The notes under the pieces were generated by a model. The model was given only the letters and a program-made list of their open reading frames with translations. It searched no databases and was not told the origin of the DNA. The position numbers and the translations under genes were made by a program. This document shows positions 1 to 6,356 of a stretch of 10,737 nucleotides of DNA, in pieces. Source of the stretch: Chloroflexota bacterium (GTDB taxonomy: Bacteria; Chloroflexota; UBA5177; JANWHV01); contig JANWHO010000125.1 of NCBI GenBank assembly GCA_025450375.1, positions 1-10,737 of the forward strand, given 5' to 3'. Within the stretch, counting starts at the first letter, position 1. The number at the start of each line of letters is the position of its first letter.

Positions 1-43
1 ATGCGTCGAGAATTTCGTCTCTGACCTTGATAACCGCGGACAT
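1..43 (-). CDS. Start of an unidentified gene downstream of the MBOAT gene (partial)
   Basis: An ATG at 43-41 on the minus strand opens a frame that stays open for 14 codons to the window edge and reads MSAVIKVRDEILDA. It lies 14 bp after the MBOAT stop codon, on the same strand, with an SD-like AGGGA (plus positions 50-54) six bases before the ATG, so it would be the next cistron of that operon. The visible part looks like the first amphipathic helix of a small acidic protein. Acyl or D-alanyl carrier proteins start this way and sit behind MBOAT genes in dlt-type operons, but 14 residues cannot establish this. An AlgJ/SGNH-type partner is less likely because no signal peptide is visible. Confidence 0.4.
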   Translation of the reverse strand, partial: MSAVIKVRDEILDA

Positions 44-57
44 GCCGGATCCCTATC

Positions 58-1464
58 CTAAAATCGATAGTAAATGAAAGGAGCCACTCCAGGCCCGGTG
101 ACCAACGCCCCCGTGACCAGGAGAACCACGGCAACCGCGAGTCCCTGTGGGACCGGCCCGAGGCCGGCGAAGAGGTCACGACCCAGTCTCAGCGGCCGGC
201 CGGGAACAAATTGTAGGGCAAGGCCCAGGAGGACCGCAAGGGCAATATCCGGAGTGAGAGTGGTTTGGCCGCCGCTCTGGGTGAGCCGTCGCGCCAGATC
301 TCCTACCGCGCCAAGGCTGTCGGCGCGGAAGAACACCCAGGCTACGCATACCAGGTTGAAGGTGAGGAGCCAGCGCACCCATGGCAGGCGAATCTCCTTG
401 GATCCTCTTCGTTCGTCCCACCAGCGCTCCACCGCCAGTCCCGAACCGTGTAAGCCACCCCAAAACGCGAATTTCCAGGCAGCTCCGTGCCAGAGCCCTC
501 CCAGGAGCATGGTGACCATCAGGTTGATGTAGGTGCGGGCGCGGCCTTTTCGGTTACCCCCAAGACTGATGTACAGGTAGTCTCGGAGCCACCGCGACAA
601 ACTCATATGCCATCGACGCCAGAAATCCTGCAAAGTGATCGCGGCGTAGGGGCGGTTGAAGTTTTGGGGGAACTGGAAACCGAGCAACAAGGCAAGACCA
701 ATTGCCATATCCGAATAGGCGGAAAAATCACAATAGATCTGCACCGCATAGGCATACATCGCCACGATCACGTCGGTGCGTGAATGCAGCAGCGGAGAGC
801 CGAATACCGGGTCCACCAACTGGGTGGCAATGGGATCCGCGAGGAGGACTTTCTTCATCAGGCCGCCGCTAATAAGCCCAATGGCGCGGACGGCCTCAAT
901 GCGCGATGGATCCCGGGGCGCGCCGAACTGGGGCGCCAGTTCGCTGACCCGCACGATGGGCCCCGCGATCAAATGGGGAAAGAAGCTGAGATACAGAGCA
1001 AAGTCAATACTCCGCACGGGATCGCAGTCGCCTCGATGAACATCAATAAGGTACGACATAGCTTGAAAGGTGAAGAAAGAGATTCCAATCGGCAACGCAA
1101 CCTGGAGAAGAGGTAACGGCATCGCCACGCCAAGTCGAGTGGCAAGGTCATCAAAACTGGTGGCGAAGAAGCCATAGTATTTGAACCAACCCAGAAGCCC
1201 CAGGTCACCAGTTAGCCCAATGGCGAGGAGCCATGCCGTACCATTGCCTCCACGCCGTACCCGAGCCAAGAGTTTGGCCAATGCCTGATTCCATACCGTG
1301 CAGGCGGCGAGCAGGAACGTAAAGTGAAGGTCAGCACTACCATAGAAGACGTAGCTGGCCACGATCATGAAGGGCTTCCAGATCGAGGGCCACGGCATCA
1401 GGGCCCAGGAAACAGGCAGAACCAGAGCGAAGAATGCCGCGAACTCCAGGGTGGGAAAGATCAT
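58..1464 (-). CDS. MBOAT family membrane-bound O-acyltransferase (AlgI/DltB type)
   Basis: A 468-residue polytopic membrane protein of the MBOAT family, close to the usual AlgI/DltB length. Such enzymes move an acyl group across or onto an extracytoplasmic acceptor such as exopolysaccharide, teichoic acid or another glycan. Visible hallmarks are many hydrophobic segments, FFPHLIAGPI (161-170), CDFSAYSDMAIG (245-256), NFNRPY (268-273), DFWRRWHMSLS (280-290, conserved His286), GGLWHGAAW (322-330, the presumed catalytic His326), VFFRADS near the C-terminus, and a terminal APFIYYRF. The ATG at 1464-1462 is chosen because the family N-terminus (MIFPTLEF) begins there and GGGAG lies upstream. The frame stays open to 1923, but that extension is hydrophilic, unlike the family, and runs into the kinase gene. 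The acceptor is unknown: no glycan gene is in view. It is transcribed divergently from the kinase. Confidence 0.93.
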   Translation of the reverse strand: MIFPTLEFAAFFALVLPVSWALMPWPSIWKPFMIVASYVFYGSADLHFTFLLAACTVWNQALAKLLARVRRGGNGTAWLLAIGLTGDLGLLGWFKYYGFFATSFDDLATRLGVAMPLPLLQVALPIGISFFTFQAMSYLIDVHRGDCDPVRSIDFALYLSFFPHLIAGPIVRVSELAPQFGAPRDPSRIEAVRAIGLISGGLMKKVLLADPIATQLVDPVFGSPLLHSRTDVIVAMYAYAVQIYCDFSAYSDMAIGLALLLGFQFPQNFNRPYAAITLQDFWRRWHMSLSRWLRDYLYISLGGNRKGRARTYINLMVTMLLGGLWHGAAWKFAFWGGLHGSGLAVERWWDERRGSKEIRLPWVRWLLTFNLVCVAWVFFRADSLGAVGDLARRLTQSGGQTTLTPDIALAVLLGLALQFVPGRPLRLGRDLFAGLGPVPQGLAVAVVLLVTGALVTGPGVAPFIYYRF

Positions 1465-1740
1465 GCGGTGGGGCTCCCGATTGGCACAGGTAAACTTCCA
1501 AACTCCAGGTGGTTTTCTCTTGTCCTCATGGTAAGGCAAGTGGTCGGGCAGTGGGGCGGATGACGGGATTGGCGGAGGTGAATCGCGCCGCCACCCAATT
1601 TTGACGACCAGGGGCTCAACACGGTTAACGCACAGAACCCCCCTATGGTTACGGGCCTCCGGAGGACAATTGGATTCCGGTTGAGCCTGCCGTCCACCAG
1701 TCATTTTCTTCGAGGGTGATTGCCATGCTACCTTGAGTGC
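1465..1740. other. Divergent intergenic region between MBOAT and kinase genes
   Basis: About 275 bp without a convincing gene. On the plus strand TTGACG (1601-1606) is followed after 17 bases by GTTAAC (1624-1629), a weak promoter candidate for the kinase since only half of the -10 matches. A perfect 10-bp palindrome CCTCCGGAGG lies at 1656-1665, between that candidate and the kinase, and could be an operator. At 1712-1716 GAGGG stands eight bases before an ATG (1725) that encodes only Met-Leu-Pro before TGA (1734-1736), four bases before the kinase GTG. I find no clear promoter for the MBOAT gene on the minus strand. Confidence 0.4.
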
Positions 1741-3576
1741 GTGAATGAACAGATTTTGAGCGATCGTTATCGCCTGATCCGGGTCCTGGGTGAGGGCGGC
1801 ATGGCGCGCGTCCATGAAGCCGAGGACTTGCGTCTGGGCAGACGAGTAGCGGTAAAAGTACTGCTGGCCCAGTTTACCAATGACGCGGAATTCCTGCGCC
1901 GCTTCGAGCAAGAAGCGCGGCATGCCGCCAGCCTATCGCATCCCAACATCGTGGGTGTCTTTGACGTTGGGCAAGACGGCTCGGCGCACTACATTGTCAT
2001 GGAACTCGTCGATGGGCAGACCCTCAAGGAGGCGATCCAGGCATCAGGACCGCTGCCGATCCCCGAAGCGATCCGCATAGGCATCGAAGTCTGCGCGGCT
2101 TTGACAGCGGCCCATGCCCGTGGCCTGGTCCATCGTGACATCAAACCGCAGAATATTCTGCTCACCGTGGATGGAGCCGTCAAGGTCGCGGATTTCGGCA
2201 TCGCGCGGCGGACCGCCGCCGCTGCCCTGACGCAAACCGGTACCGTCCTGGGCTCCGTTCACTATCTCTCGCCAGAGCAGGCACGAGGCCAGGAGGCAGG
2301 ACCCCGCGCCGACCTGTACGCGCTAGGGGTAACCCTCTTCGAGATGCTCACAGGGCGGTTGCCGTTCGACGCGGAGAACCCAATCGCGGTCGCCATGCAA
2401 CATGTCCAAAATGCCCCTCCCTTGCCCCGGCAATTTAACCGGGCGATTCCGCCCGCGCTGGAGACGATTGTCCTACGTCTGATGGCCAAGAATCCCGCGG
2501 AACGATTCCCCGATGCCGCCTCGTTAGCCCAGGCTCTCCGCGGCGTTTTGGGACAGGCGAGCGGGCGAACCCGAGTAGCCGGCGCGGGTGTTCCCACGCC
2601 TCCCCCTCCGGTGATTCCTCCCACCGTGGCCGGGCCTACCGCCGCGATGTCCAGGCCGCCCAATCCGCCCGCCGCCGGTCCGACGCGTGTGATGAGCGGC
2701 GTTATCGCACCGCAAGCCGCGGCGGCGGCGCCACCAGTCGCGGGGAGCCGGGGCCGCCGTTCTATTTTGGTTGGAGTGACGGTTGGCGCTCTCCTGGCCG
2801 CTCTCGTGGTGGCAGTGCTGGCGATTATCGGCAACGGGGGCAACCTGCCGTTCGCGGGCGGCGCCGATAATCCATCCACGCCTACGCCTCAGGCTACTAT
2901 CGCGGCCACTCGCACTCCACGGCCCACCGCGACCCATCGCGCCGTCGTGGCTCCGCGGCCGCCGACTCGTACCCTCACCCGTACTCCCACGGCGACTGCC
3001 TCGCCACGACCAACCCGGCGCAATACACCCCTCCCACTGGCGACGCAATCCGCCTCGTTCACCCCTACCCCGATCCCGCCTACGCCGGCTTTTACCTTTA
3101 CCGAGACCCCAATGCCTACCTGGACCCGGACGGTGACCGCCACGCCCACCAGAACGAGCACCCGGACAGCCACGCCAACCGTGACGGATACGCCAACGGT
3201 GACCGCCACGCCCACAAGGACTCCAACGGTACCTCCCAGCAGTACTCCGCTGAATACCGCCACCGTGCCGCCGAGCGATACCCCGCTGAATACCGCCACC
3301 GTGCCGCCCACCGACACACCGATCGTGCTGCCCAGCTACACACCCACCGCCTCGTTCACGCCGGTGGTCGTCTTCCCGACCAATACCCCATCCCTGCCGG
3401 CTCCGGCCACAGCCATTCCCACCAATCCTGTGTCTGACACAGGAACTCCAACCTTGACCGTTGGTCCGCCGGCCACCGTGACAATTGGGGCGCCAGGGGC
3501 GCTCATTTCCCCTACCGTACCGCTATCCCCTACGGTGGGAACGCTCCCCACGGCCACGCCGACCTTCCTGGGCTAG
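1741..3576 (+). CDS. Transmembrane Hanks-type Ser/Thr protein kinase with Thr/Pro-rich extracellular tail
   Basis: A 611-residue PknB-like kinase. The cytoplasmic kinase domain (about 10-270) has every catalytic element: Gly-loop GEGGMARV (17-24), VAVK with Lys39, helix-C Glu58, HRDIKPQN with catalytic Asp133 and Asn138, DFG (151-153) and SPE (177-179). A Pro/Ala-rich linker follows, then one membrane helix (about 342-364), then about 245 extracellular residues dominated by Thr, Pro, Ser and Ala with TPTxTPT patterns. There are no PASTA repeats, so the ligand is unclear; the tail may span the wall or be O-glycosylated. The start is uncertain: GTG 1741 puts the N-terminus just before the kinase fold (SDRYRLIRVLGEGG), but its SD is weak, and TTG 1720 is in frame seven codons earlier. 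The stop codon overlaps the dprA stop on the other strand. No phosphatase gene is nearby. Confidence 0.9.
   Translation: MNEQILSDRYRLIRVLGEGGMARVHEAEDLRLGRRVAVKVLLAQFTNDAEFLRRFEQEARHAASLSHPNIVGVFDVGQDGSAHYIVMELVDGQTLKEAIQASGPLPIPEAIRIGIEVCAALTAAHARGLVHRDIKPQNILLTVDGAVKVADFGIARRTAAAALTQTGTVLGSVHYLSPEQARGQEAGPRADLYALGVTLFEMLTGRLPFDAENPIAVAMQHVQNAPPLPRQFNRAIPPALETIVLRLMAKNPAERFPDAASLAQALRGVLGQASGRTRVAGAGVPTPPPPVIPPTVAGPTAAMSRPPNPPAAGPTRVMSGVIAPQAAAAAPPVAGSRGRRSILVGVTVGALLAALVVAVLAIIGNGGNLPFAGGADNPSTPTPQATIAATRTPRPTATHRAVVAPRPPTRTLTRTPTATASPRPTRRNTPLPLATQSASFTPTPIPPTPAFTFTETPMPTWTRTVTATPTRTSTRTATPTVTDTPTVTATPTRTPTVPPSSTPLNTATVPPSDTPLNTATVPPTDTPIVLPSYTPTASFTPVVVFPTNTPSLPAPATAIPTNPVSDTGTPTLTVGPPATVTIGAPGALISPTVPLSPTVGTLPTATPTFLG
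3229..3321 (+). repeat. 36-bp tandem repeat inside the kinase extracellular tail
   Basis: Two full copies (3229-3264, 3265-3300) and a partial third (3301-3321) of a 36-bp unit encode VPPSSTPLNTAT, VPPSDTPLNTAT and VPPTDTP. The two full copies are nearly identical at DNA level, which suggests recent in-frame duplication. The repeat length is a multiple of three, so changes in copy number would alter only the length of the extracellular stalk. Confidence 0.85.
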
Positions 3577-4661
3577 CGGGCTCTCACGAATTGCATGGCG
3601 CTCACCTGGCGCACCAGCCCACGCAACTCCAGCATGGTTAGCGTGCTGGTCACCACGCTGACCGGAAGGGCAGTCAGCCGGGTGAGGGCATCAACATGCA
3701 GGGGCTCCTGGCCAAGGTGCCCCAGGAGCGTGCCCTCGGTGTGGTCATGGGCAAGCAGTCCGTCCATGGCAAGTTGTTGGGGCACCAAGCCCAGGTTCAA
3801 CTCGGCCATGATGTCAGCCACGCTACTGACCGATTTGGCCTCGCCGCGGGAAATCAAACGGTTGGTGCCCTGGCAACGCGGCGCGTAGATACTGCCCGGC
3901 ACGGCAAAGACCTCGCGATTCCACTCCAGGGCAGAGGCGGCGGTAATCAGGGCGCCGCTCGTGGTGCCTGCCTCGATCACCAGGGTTCCCAGACCCAGGC
4001 CGGCAATCACTCTATTCCGCATGGGGAAGTTCGGCGCGTCGGGCTTGGTGCCCAGAGGAAACTCCGAGACCACGGCCCCATGCGCCGCTATGTCCGCCCC
4101 CAGACTCCGGTGCTCCGGAGGATAGGTCACGTCCACGCCGCAGCCCACCACCGCGACGGTTCGAGCCCCGGATTCCAGGGCGGCGCGATGGGCCACCGCG
4201 TCAATGCCGCGGGCGAGCCCGCTGACAATGGTCAATCCTTGCCGGGCCAGGTCACCGACGAACTGAAGTGTCACCTGTCTGCCATATGGGCTAATCGCCC
4301 TGCTGCCGACCACCGCGATAGCCATTTCATCCTCGGGAACCAGGGAGCCGCGCACATGCAAGCTCGCGGGGCCGCCATCGCCCCGGCGGAGGAGTACGGG
4401 ATAGTTGGAGTCGGCCAGGGTGATAAGATCAATCCCGGCGCGCTCCAGGGCGGCGCGTTCCGCGCGCGGGTTGAGCGATGGGCGCTCGTCCATGGCGGCG
4501 GCGGCTACCCGCCGGTCCAGTCCCGCCTGTTGCAGCGCTTCGACTGGAGCCTCCCACGCGGCTCCGAGATCACCGAAGTGTTCCCATAGACGGCGCACAC
4601 GGGCCGCCCCAACGCCAGTTATTTTGCTCCAGGCAATCCAGTAGCCCGCATCCTCGCGCAT
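3573..4661 (-). CDS. dprA: DNA-processing protein DprA
   Basis: A 362-residue DprA/Smf protein. In transformation DprA binds incoming single-stranded DNA in the cytoplasm and loads RecA. Order of parts: N-terminal helix-hairpin-helix region (WIAWSKITGVGAARVRRLW, about 8-26); Rossmann-like DprA domain with VGSR (118-121), SGLARGID (147-154), VGCGVDVTYPPEH, FPMRNRVIAG (212-221) and EAGTTSGALITA (230-241); C-terminal winged-helix domain (about 315-362). The ATG at 4661-4659 has no SD and lies 13 bp after the stop of the 153-residue gene on the same strand, so it is probably translated by coupling or reinitiation from that cistron. No other in-frame start is credible. Its stop overlaps the convergent kinase stop by four bases. 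Other competence genes are not in view. Confidence 0.96.
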   Translation of the reverse strand: MREDAGYWIAWSKITGVGAARVRRLWEHFGDLGAAWEAPVEALQQAGLDRRVAAAAMDERPSLNPRAERAALERAGIDLITLADSNYPVLLRRGDGGPASLHVRGSLVPEDEMAIAVVGSRAISPYGRQVTLQFVGDLARQGLTIVSGLARGIDAVAHRAALESGARTVAVVGCGVDVTYPPEHRSLGADIAAHGAVVSEFPLGTKPDAPNFPMRNRVIAGLGLGTLVIEAGTTSGALITAASALEWNREVFAVPGSIYAPRCQGTNRLISRGEAKSVSSVADIMAELNLGLVPQQLAMDGLLAHDHTEGTLLGHLGQEPLHVDALTRLTALPVSVVTSTLTMLELRGLVRQVSAMQFVRAR

Positions 4662-4674
4662 GAATAGGGGCGAA

Positions 4675-5136
4675 TCAGCCCGCGCTCGCCAGGGCCTCTG
4701 CCAGGCGCGCCAGATCCAACTCAAGCGCCTGGAGGGCACGCGCTTGGTCGCCCACCTCGCGCAGGAAATCGGCTCGTTGCGCGGGCTTGAGCACGGCCCC
4801 CGGTACCTTGCTCACTTTCTCGGGCGCGCGCTCCAGATAGGTCCGTAACGAGACAAGTCGAGGCCGCTCGGCGGCAATCGCTTGCGCGGCACGCCCATAC
4901 GTGTGGGGATCTCGGCTCGCGGCTTCGAGCACTCCCGCCAGGGCATCCGCGGCCTTCGCCCAATCGGCAAGCCCCCTGCCTGTTGATCCGGCAAAATCTT
5001 TTTCGACGAAAGTCCGCGCGATAAAGCCCAGGTTCCGCACCTCGGCCTGAGTACTATTCAGGCGTGTGGTCATCACCCGCATCGCTCCGGCGGTCGTCTC
5101 CAAGGCCGCGTGCAATGCTTCAGCATCGAGCCCCAT
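4675..5136 (-). CDS. Hypothetical helical protein, first gene of the dprA operon
   Basis: I do not recognise this 153-residue protein. It is rich in Ala, Leu, Arg and Glu, has no cysteine, no signal peptide and no membrane segment, and reads as a bundle of amphipathic helices; the last stretch (QARALQALELDLARLAEAL) could form a coiled coil. That it is a real gene is well supported: ATG at 5136-5134, a full SD (AAGGAGG, plus positions 5146-5152) nine bases upstream, and an extended -10 promoter just before it. It is co-directional with dprA, 13 bp apart, and probably co-transcribed. A link with DNA processing is possible from position alone, but nothing in the sequence shows it. Confidence 0.85.
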   Translation of the reverse strand: MGLDAEALHAALETTAGAMRVMTTRLNSTQAEVRNLGFIARTFVEKDFAGSTGRGLADWAKAADALAGVLEAASRDPHTYGRAAQAIAAERPRLVSLRTYLERAPEKVSKVPGAVLKPAQRADFLREVGDQARALQALELDLARLAEALASAG

Positions 5137-5163
5137 GTTGTTCTTCCTCCTTGTATGGCCGGG

Positions 5164-5172
5164 ATTATACCA
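5164..5172 (-). promoter_or_regulatory. Extended -10 promoter for the hypothetical gene-dprA operon
   Basis: On the minus strand the sequence reads TGGTATAAT, a perfect -10 hexamer preceded by the TGn extension. The -35 region is poor, as is usual for extended -10 promoters. Transcription would start near 5157, giving a leader of about 20 bases that carries the AAGGAGG ribosome-binding site. Confidence 0.7.
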
Positions 5173-5222
5173 TTCACGCTGGCAGGGCGGCAGCCCCGAT
5201 GCTACGATAGGTCAAGGATTCT

Positions 5223-5239
5223 CGTGCCAAACGGGCACG
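5223..5239 (+). other. Short inverted repeat in the divergent region
   Basis: CGTGCC (5223-5228) and GGCACG (5234-5239) form a perfect 6-bp stem with a five-base loop, upstream of the fused nucleotidyltransferase gene. It could be an operator or a leader hairpin. No T-run follows, so it is not a terminator. The rest of the 5173-5310 interval shows no clear plus-strand promoter; TACGAT at 5202-5207 is the best -10-like string but lacks a -35. Confidence 0.3.
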
Positions 5240-5310
5240 GCGCCATCGCGATCCCGCGGTCTTTCCCCATAAAGGGTCACTTCATGATGCCACCACCCAA
5301 GGAACGCGGT

Positions 5311-6165
5311 ATGAAATTGCTGGTGACCGATACCAGCCCGGAAGCCGAGCGGGTGCGGATGGGCCTGTTGCGTCAGGCTCCTATCTGGCGGAAACTCCAA
5401 CTGGTTGACGGCTTGAACCAGGCATTGCATGTTCTCGCACGAGGAGCCATACTCCGCCTGGACGCGTCGGTCAGTGAGGCGGACCTTCAGGGGCGTCTGG
5501 CGGAAAGGCGCCTTGGGCCGGCACTGGCCGCTCGCGCGCGAAACCAAGGAAGCGGGCATATCAAGCCCGAAGGAGAAGGCCGCGTGGAGTTGACTACAAT
5601 CGGTGTCGCCTTACTGGTGATCGAGCAACTGGATCGACTGGGGATTCGCTATGTCATTGGTGGATCGATGGCCAGCAGCGCCTATGGTACTTTCCGCGCC
5701 ACCAACGATGCCGATCTACTTGCCGACCTGGAGGAGCGGCACGCGGCTCCCCTGGCGGATGCTCTGTCATCATCATTCTATGTCGATGCCGCCGCCATCC
5801 GCGACGCGGTTCATTTCCAGGAGTCCTTCAACGTCATTCACCTGGAAACCATGTTGAAAGTGGATGTGTTTATTCCGCGGAAGCGCATCTTCGACCAGAG
5901 CCAATTGGCGCGTGGCCTGACCCAGATCGTCACGAGCAATCCTGAACGGCGGGCCGTGCTGGCCAGCCCCGAGGACACGGTATTGGCCAAACTGGAATGG
6001 TATCGCCTGGGCGGTGAAACGTCCGACCGCCAATGGAGCGACATTGTCGGCGTGTTACAGGTCCAGCAGGCACTGGTTGACCTTCCCTACTTGCGTCAAT
6101 GGGCGCGTACCCTGGGCGTCCTGGACTTGTTAGAGCGGGCCTTGAGTGTGTCTGGCCTGTCGTGA
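5311..6165 (+). CDS. Fusion of a small helical domain and an MNT/AbiEii-like nucleotidyltransferase
   Basis: A 284-residue protein in two parts. Residues 1-85 (TDTSPEAERVRMGLLRQAPIWRK...) resemble a small helical protein that I recall as a separate gene in Chloroflexota and cyanobacteria, placed before a nucleotidyltransferase gene. Residues 92-284 form the nucleotidyltransferase: GGS (117-119), NDADL with Asp133 and Asp135, a third acidic candidate Asp185 in VDVF, then SPEDTVLAKLEWYRLGG (219-235). This is the Pol-beta/MNT fold seen in AbiEii-type toxins and DUF6036-like proteins; the substrate is unknown. A linker rich in Gly, Lys and Glu joins the parts. ATG 5311 is chosen for its SD (AAGGA 5299-5303) and because the family motif follows at once; ATG 5284 with AAAGGG (5271-5276) is nearly as good. 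A toxin-antitoxin role is inference. Confidence 0.78.
   Translation: MKLLVTDTSPEAERVRMGLLRQAPIWRKLQLVDGLNQALHVLARGAILRLDASVSEADLQGRLAERRLGPALAARARNQGSGHIKPEGEGRVELTTIGVALLVIEQLDRLGIRYVIGGSMASSAYGTFRATNDADLLADLEERHAAPLADALSSSFYVDAAAIRDAVHFQESFNVIHLETMLKVDVFIPRKRIFDQSQLARGLTQIVTSNPERRAVLASPEDTVLAKLEWYRLGGETSDRQWSDIVGVLQVQQALVDLPYLRQWARTLGVLDLLERALSVSGLS
5570..5586 (+). promoter_or_regulatory. Internal ribosome-binding site and GTG start at the domain junction
   Basis: Inside the fused gene, AAGGAG (5570-5575) lies eight bases before an in-frame GTG (5584-5586). Starting there would give a 193-residue nucleotidyltransferase without the helical N-terminal domain. The site falls exactly in the linker, as expected if two once-separate genes lost the stop codon between them. 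Whether both forms are made cannot be told from sequence. Confidence 0.55.
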
Positions 6166-6207
6166 ACTGGGGTCGTGGCATCGCTGGTCCCGGATTCCTT
6201 GCCGCTG

Positions 6208-6236
6208 TTGCCCCCTTATCATCAGGGGCGTACAAT
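6208..6236 (+). promoter_or_regulatory. Sigma70-like promoter for recJ
   Basis: TTGCCC (6208-6213, four of six matches) and TACAAT (6231-6236, five of six) are separated by exactly 17 bases. Transcription would start near 6243, leaving a GC-rich leader of about 113 bases before recJ. A CCCCT/AGGGG inverted repeat (6212-6216, 6224-6228) sits in the spacer. I see no terminator for the preceding gene, so read-through into recJ is also possible. Confidence 0.6.
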
Positions 6237-6317
6237 GCGGCAGATAGAGCGCGGGGGCCGAACCGCGGTCAGCGGGCCGTGGCACGATGGCATGGCCGCC
6301 GCGGTAGCCTGGAATGA

Positions 6318-6331
6318 CCCGCTCGCGCGGG
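6318..6331 (+). other. Small GC hairpin in the recJ leader
   Basis: CCCGC and GCGGG flank a four-base loop, 13 bases upstream of the recJ SD (AAGGAG, 6345-6350). It could influence ribosome access, but such short GC inverted repeats arise by chance in GC-rich DNA. Confidence 0.25.
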
Positions 6332-6356
6332 CGCCAGCCCAATCAAGGAGTGTCTG

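Noticed and set aside
1465..1923. N-terminal extension of the MBOAT frame up to 1923
   Set aside because: The added 153 residues are hydrophilic, lack family similarity and overlap the kinase start region; the MBOAT N-terminus fits ATG 1464.
2262..3048. Two minus-strand open frames opposite the kinase linker and tail
   Set aside because: Their Ala/Gly/Arg-rich or Val/Gly-rich composition is the direct reflection of Thr/Pro codons on the other strand.
3229..3321. Tandem repeats considered as a CRISPR array
   Set aside because: The repeats are in coding frame, directly adjacent without spacers, and encode a Thr/Pro stalk.
3696..4589. Plus-strand open frame of 297 codons opposite dprA
   Set aside because: dprA is unmistakable on the minus strand; this frame has no domain and low-complexity composition, and is its shadow.
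5110..5283. N-terminal extension of the fused nucleotidyltransferase frame to 5110
   Set aside because: It overlaps the SD, promoter and start of the divergent 153-residue gene and has no SD or domain of its own; starts at 5284 or 5311 have good ribosome-binding sites.
6212..6228. CCCCT/AGGGG inverted repeat as terminator of the nucleotidyltransferase gene
   Set aside because: The stem is only 5 bp with no T-run, and it lies within the spacer of the recJ promoter.
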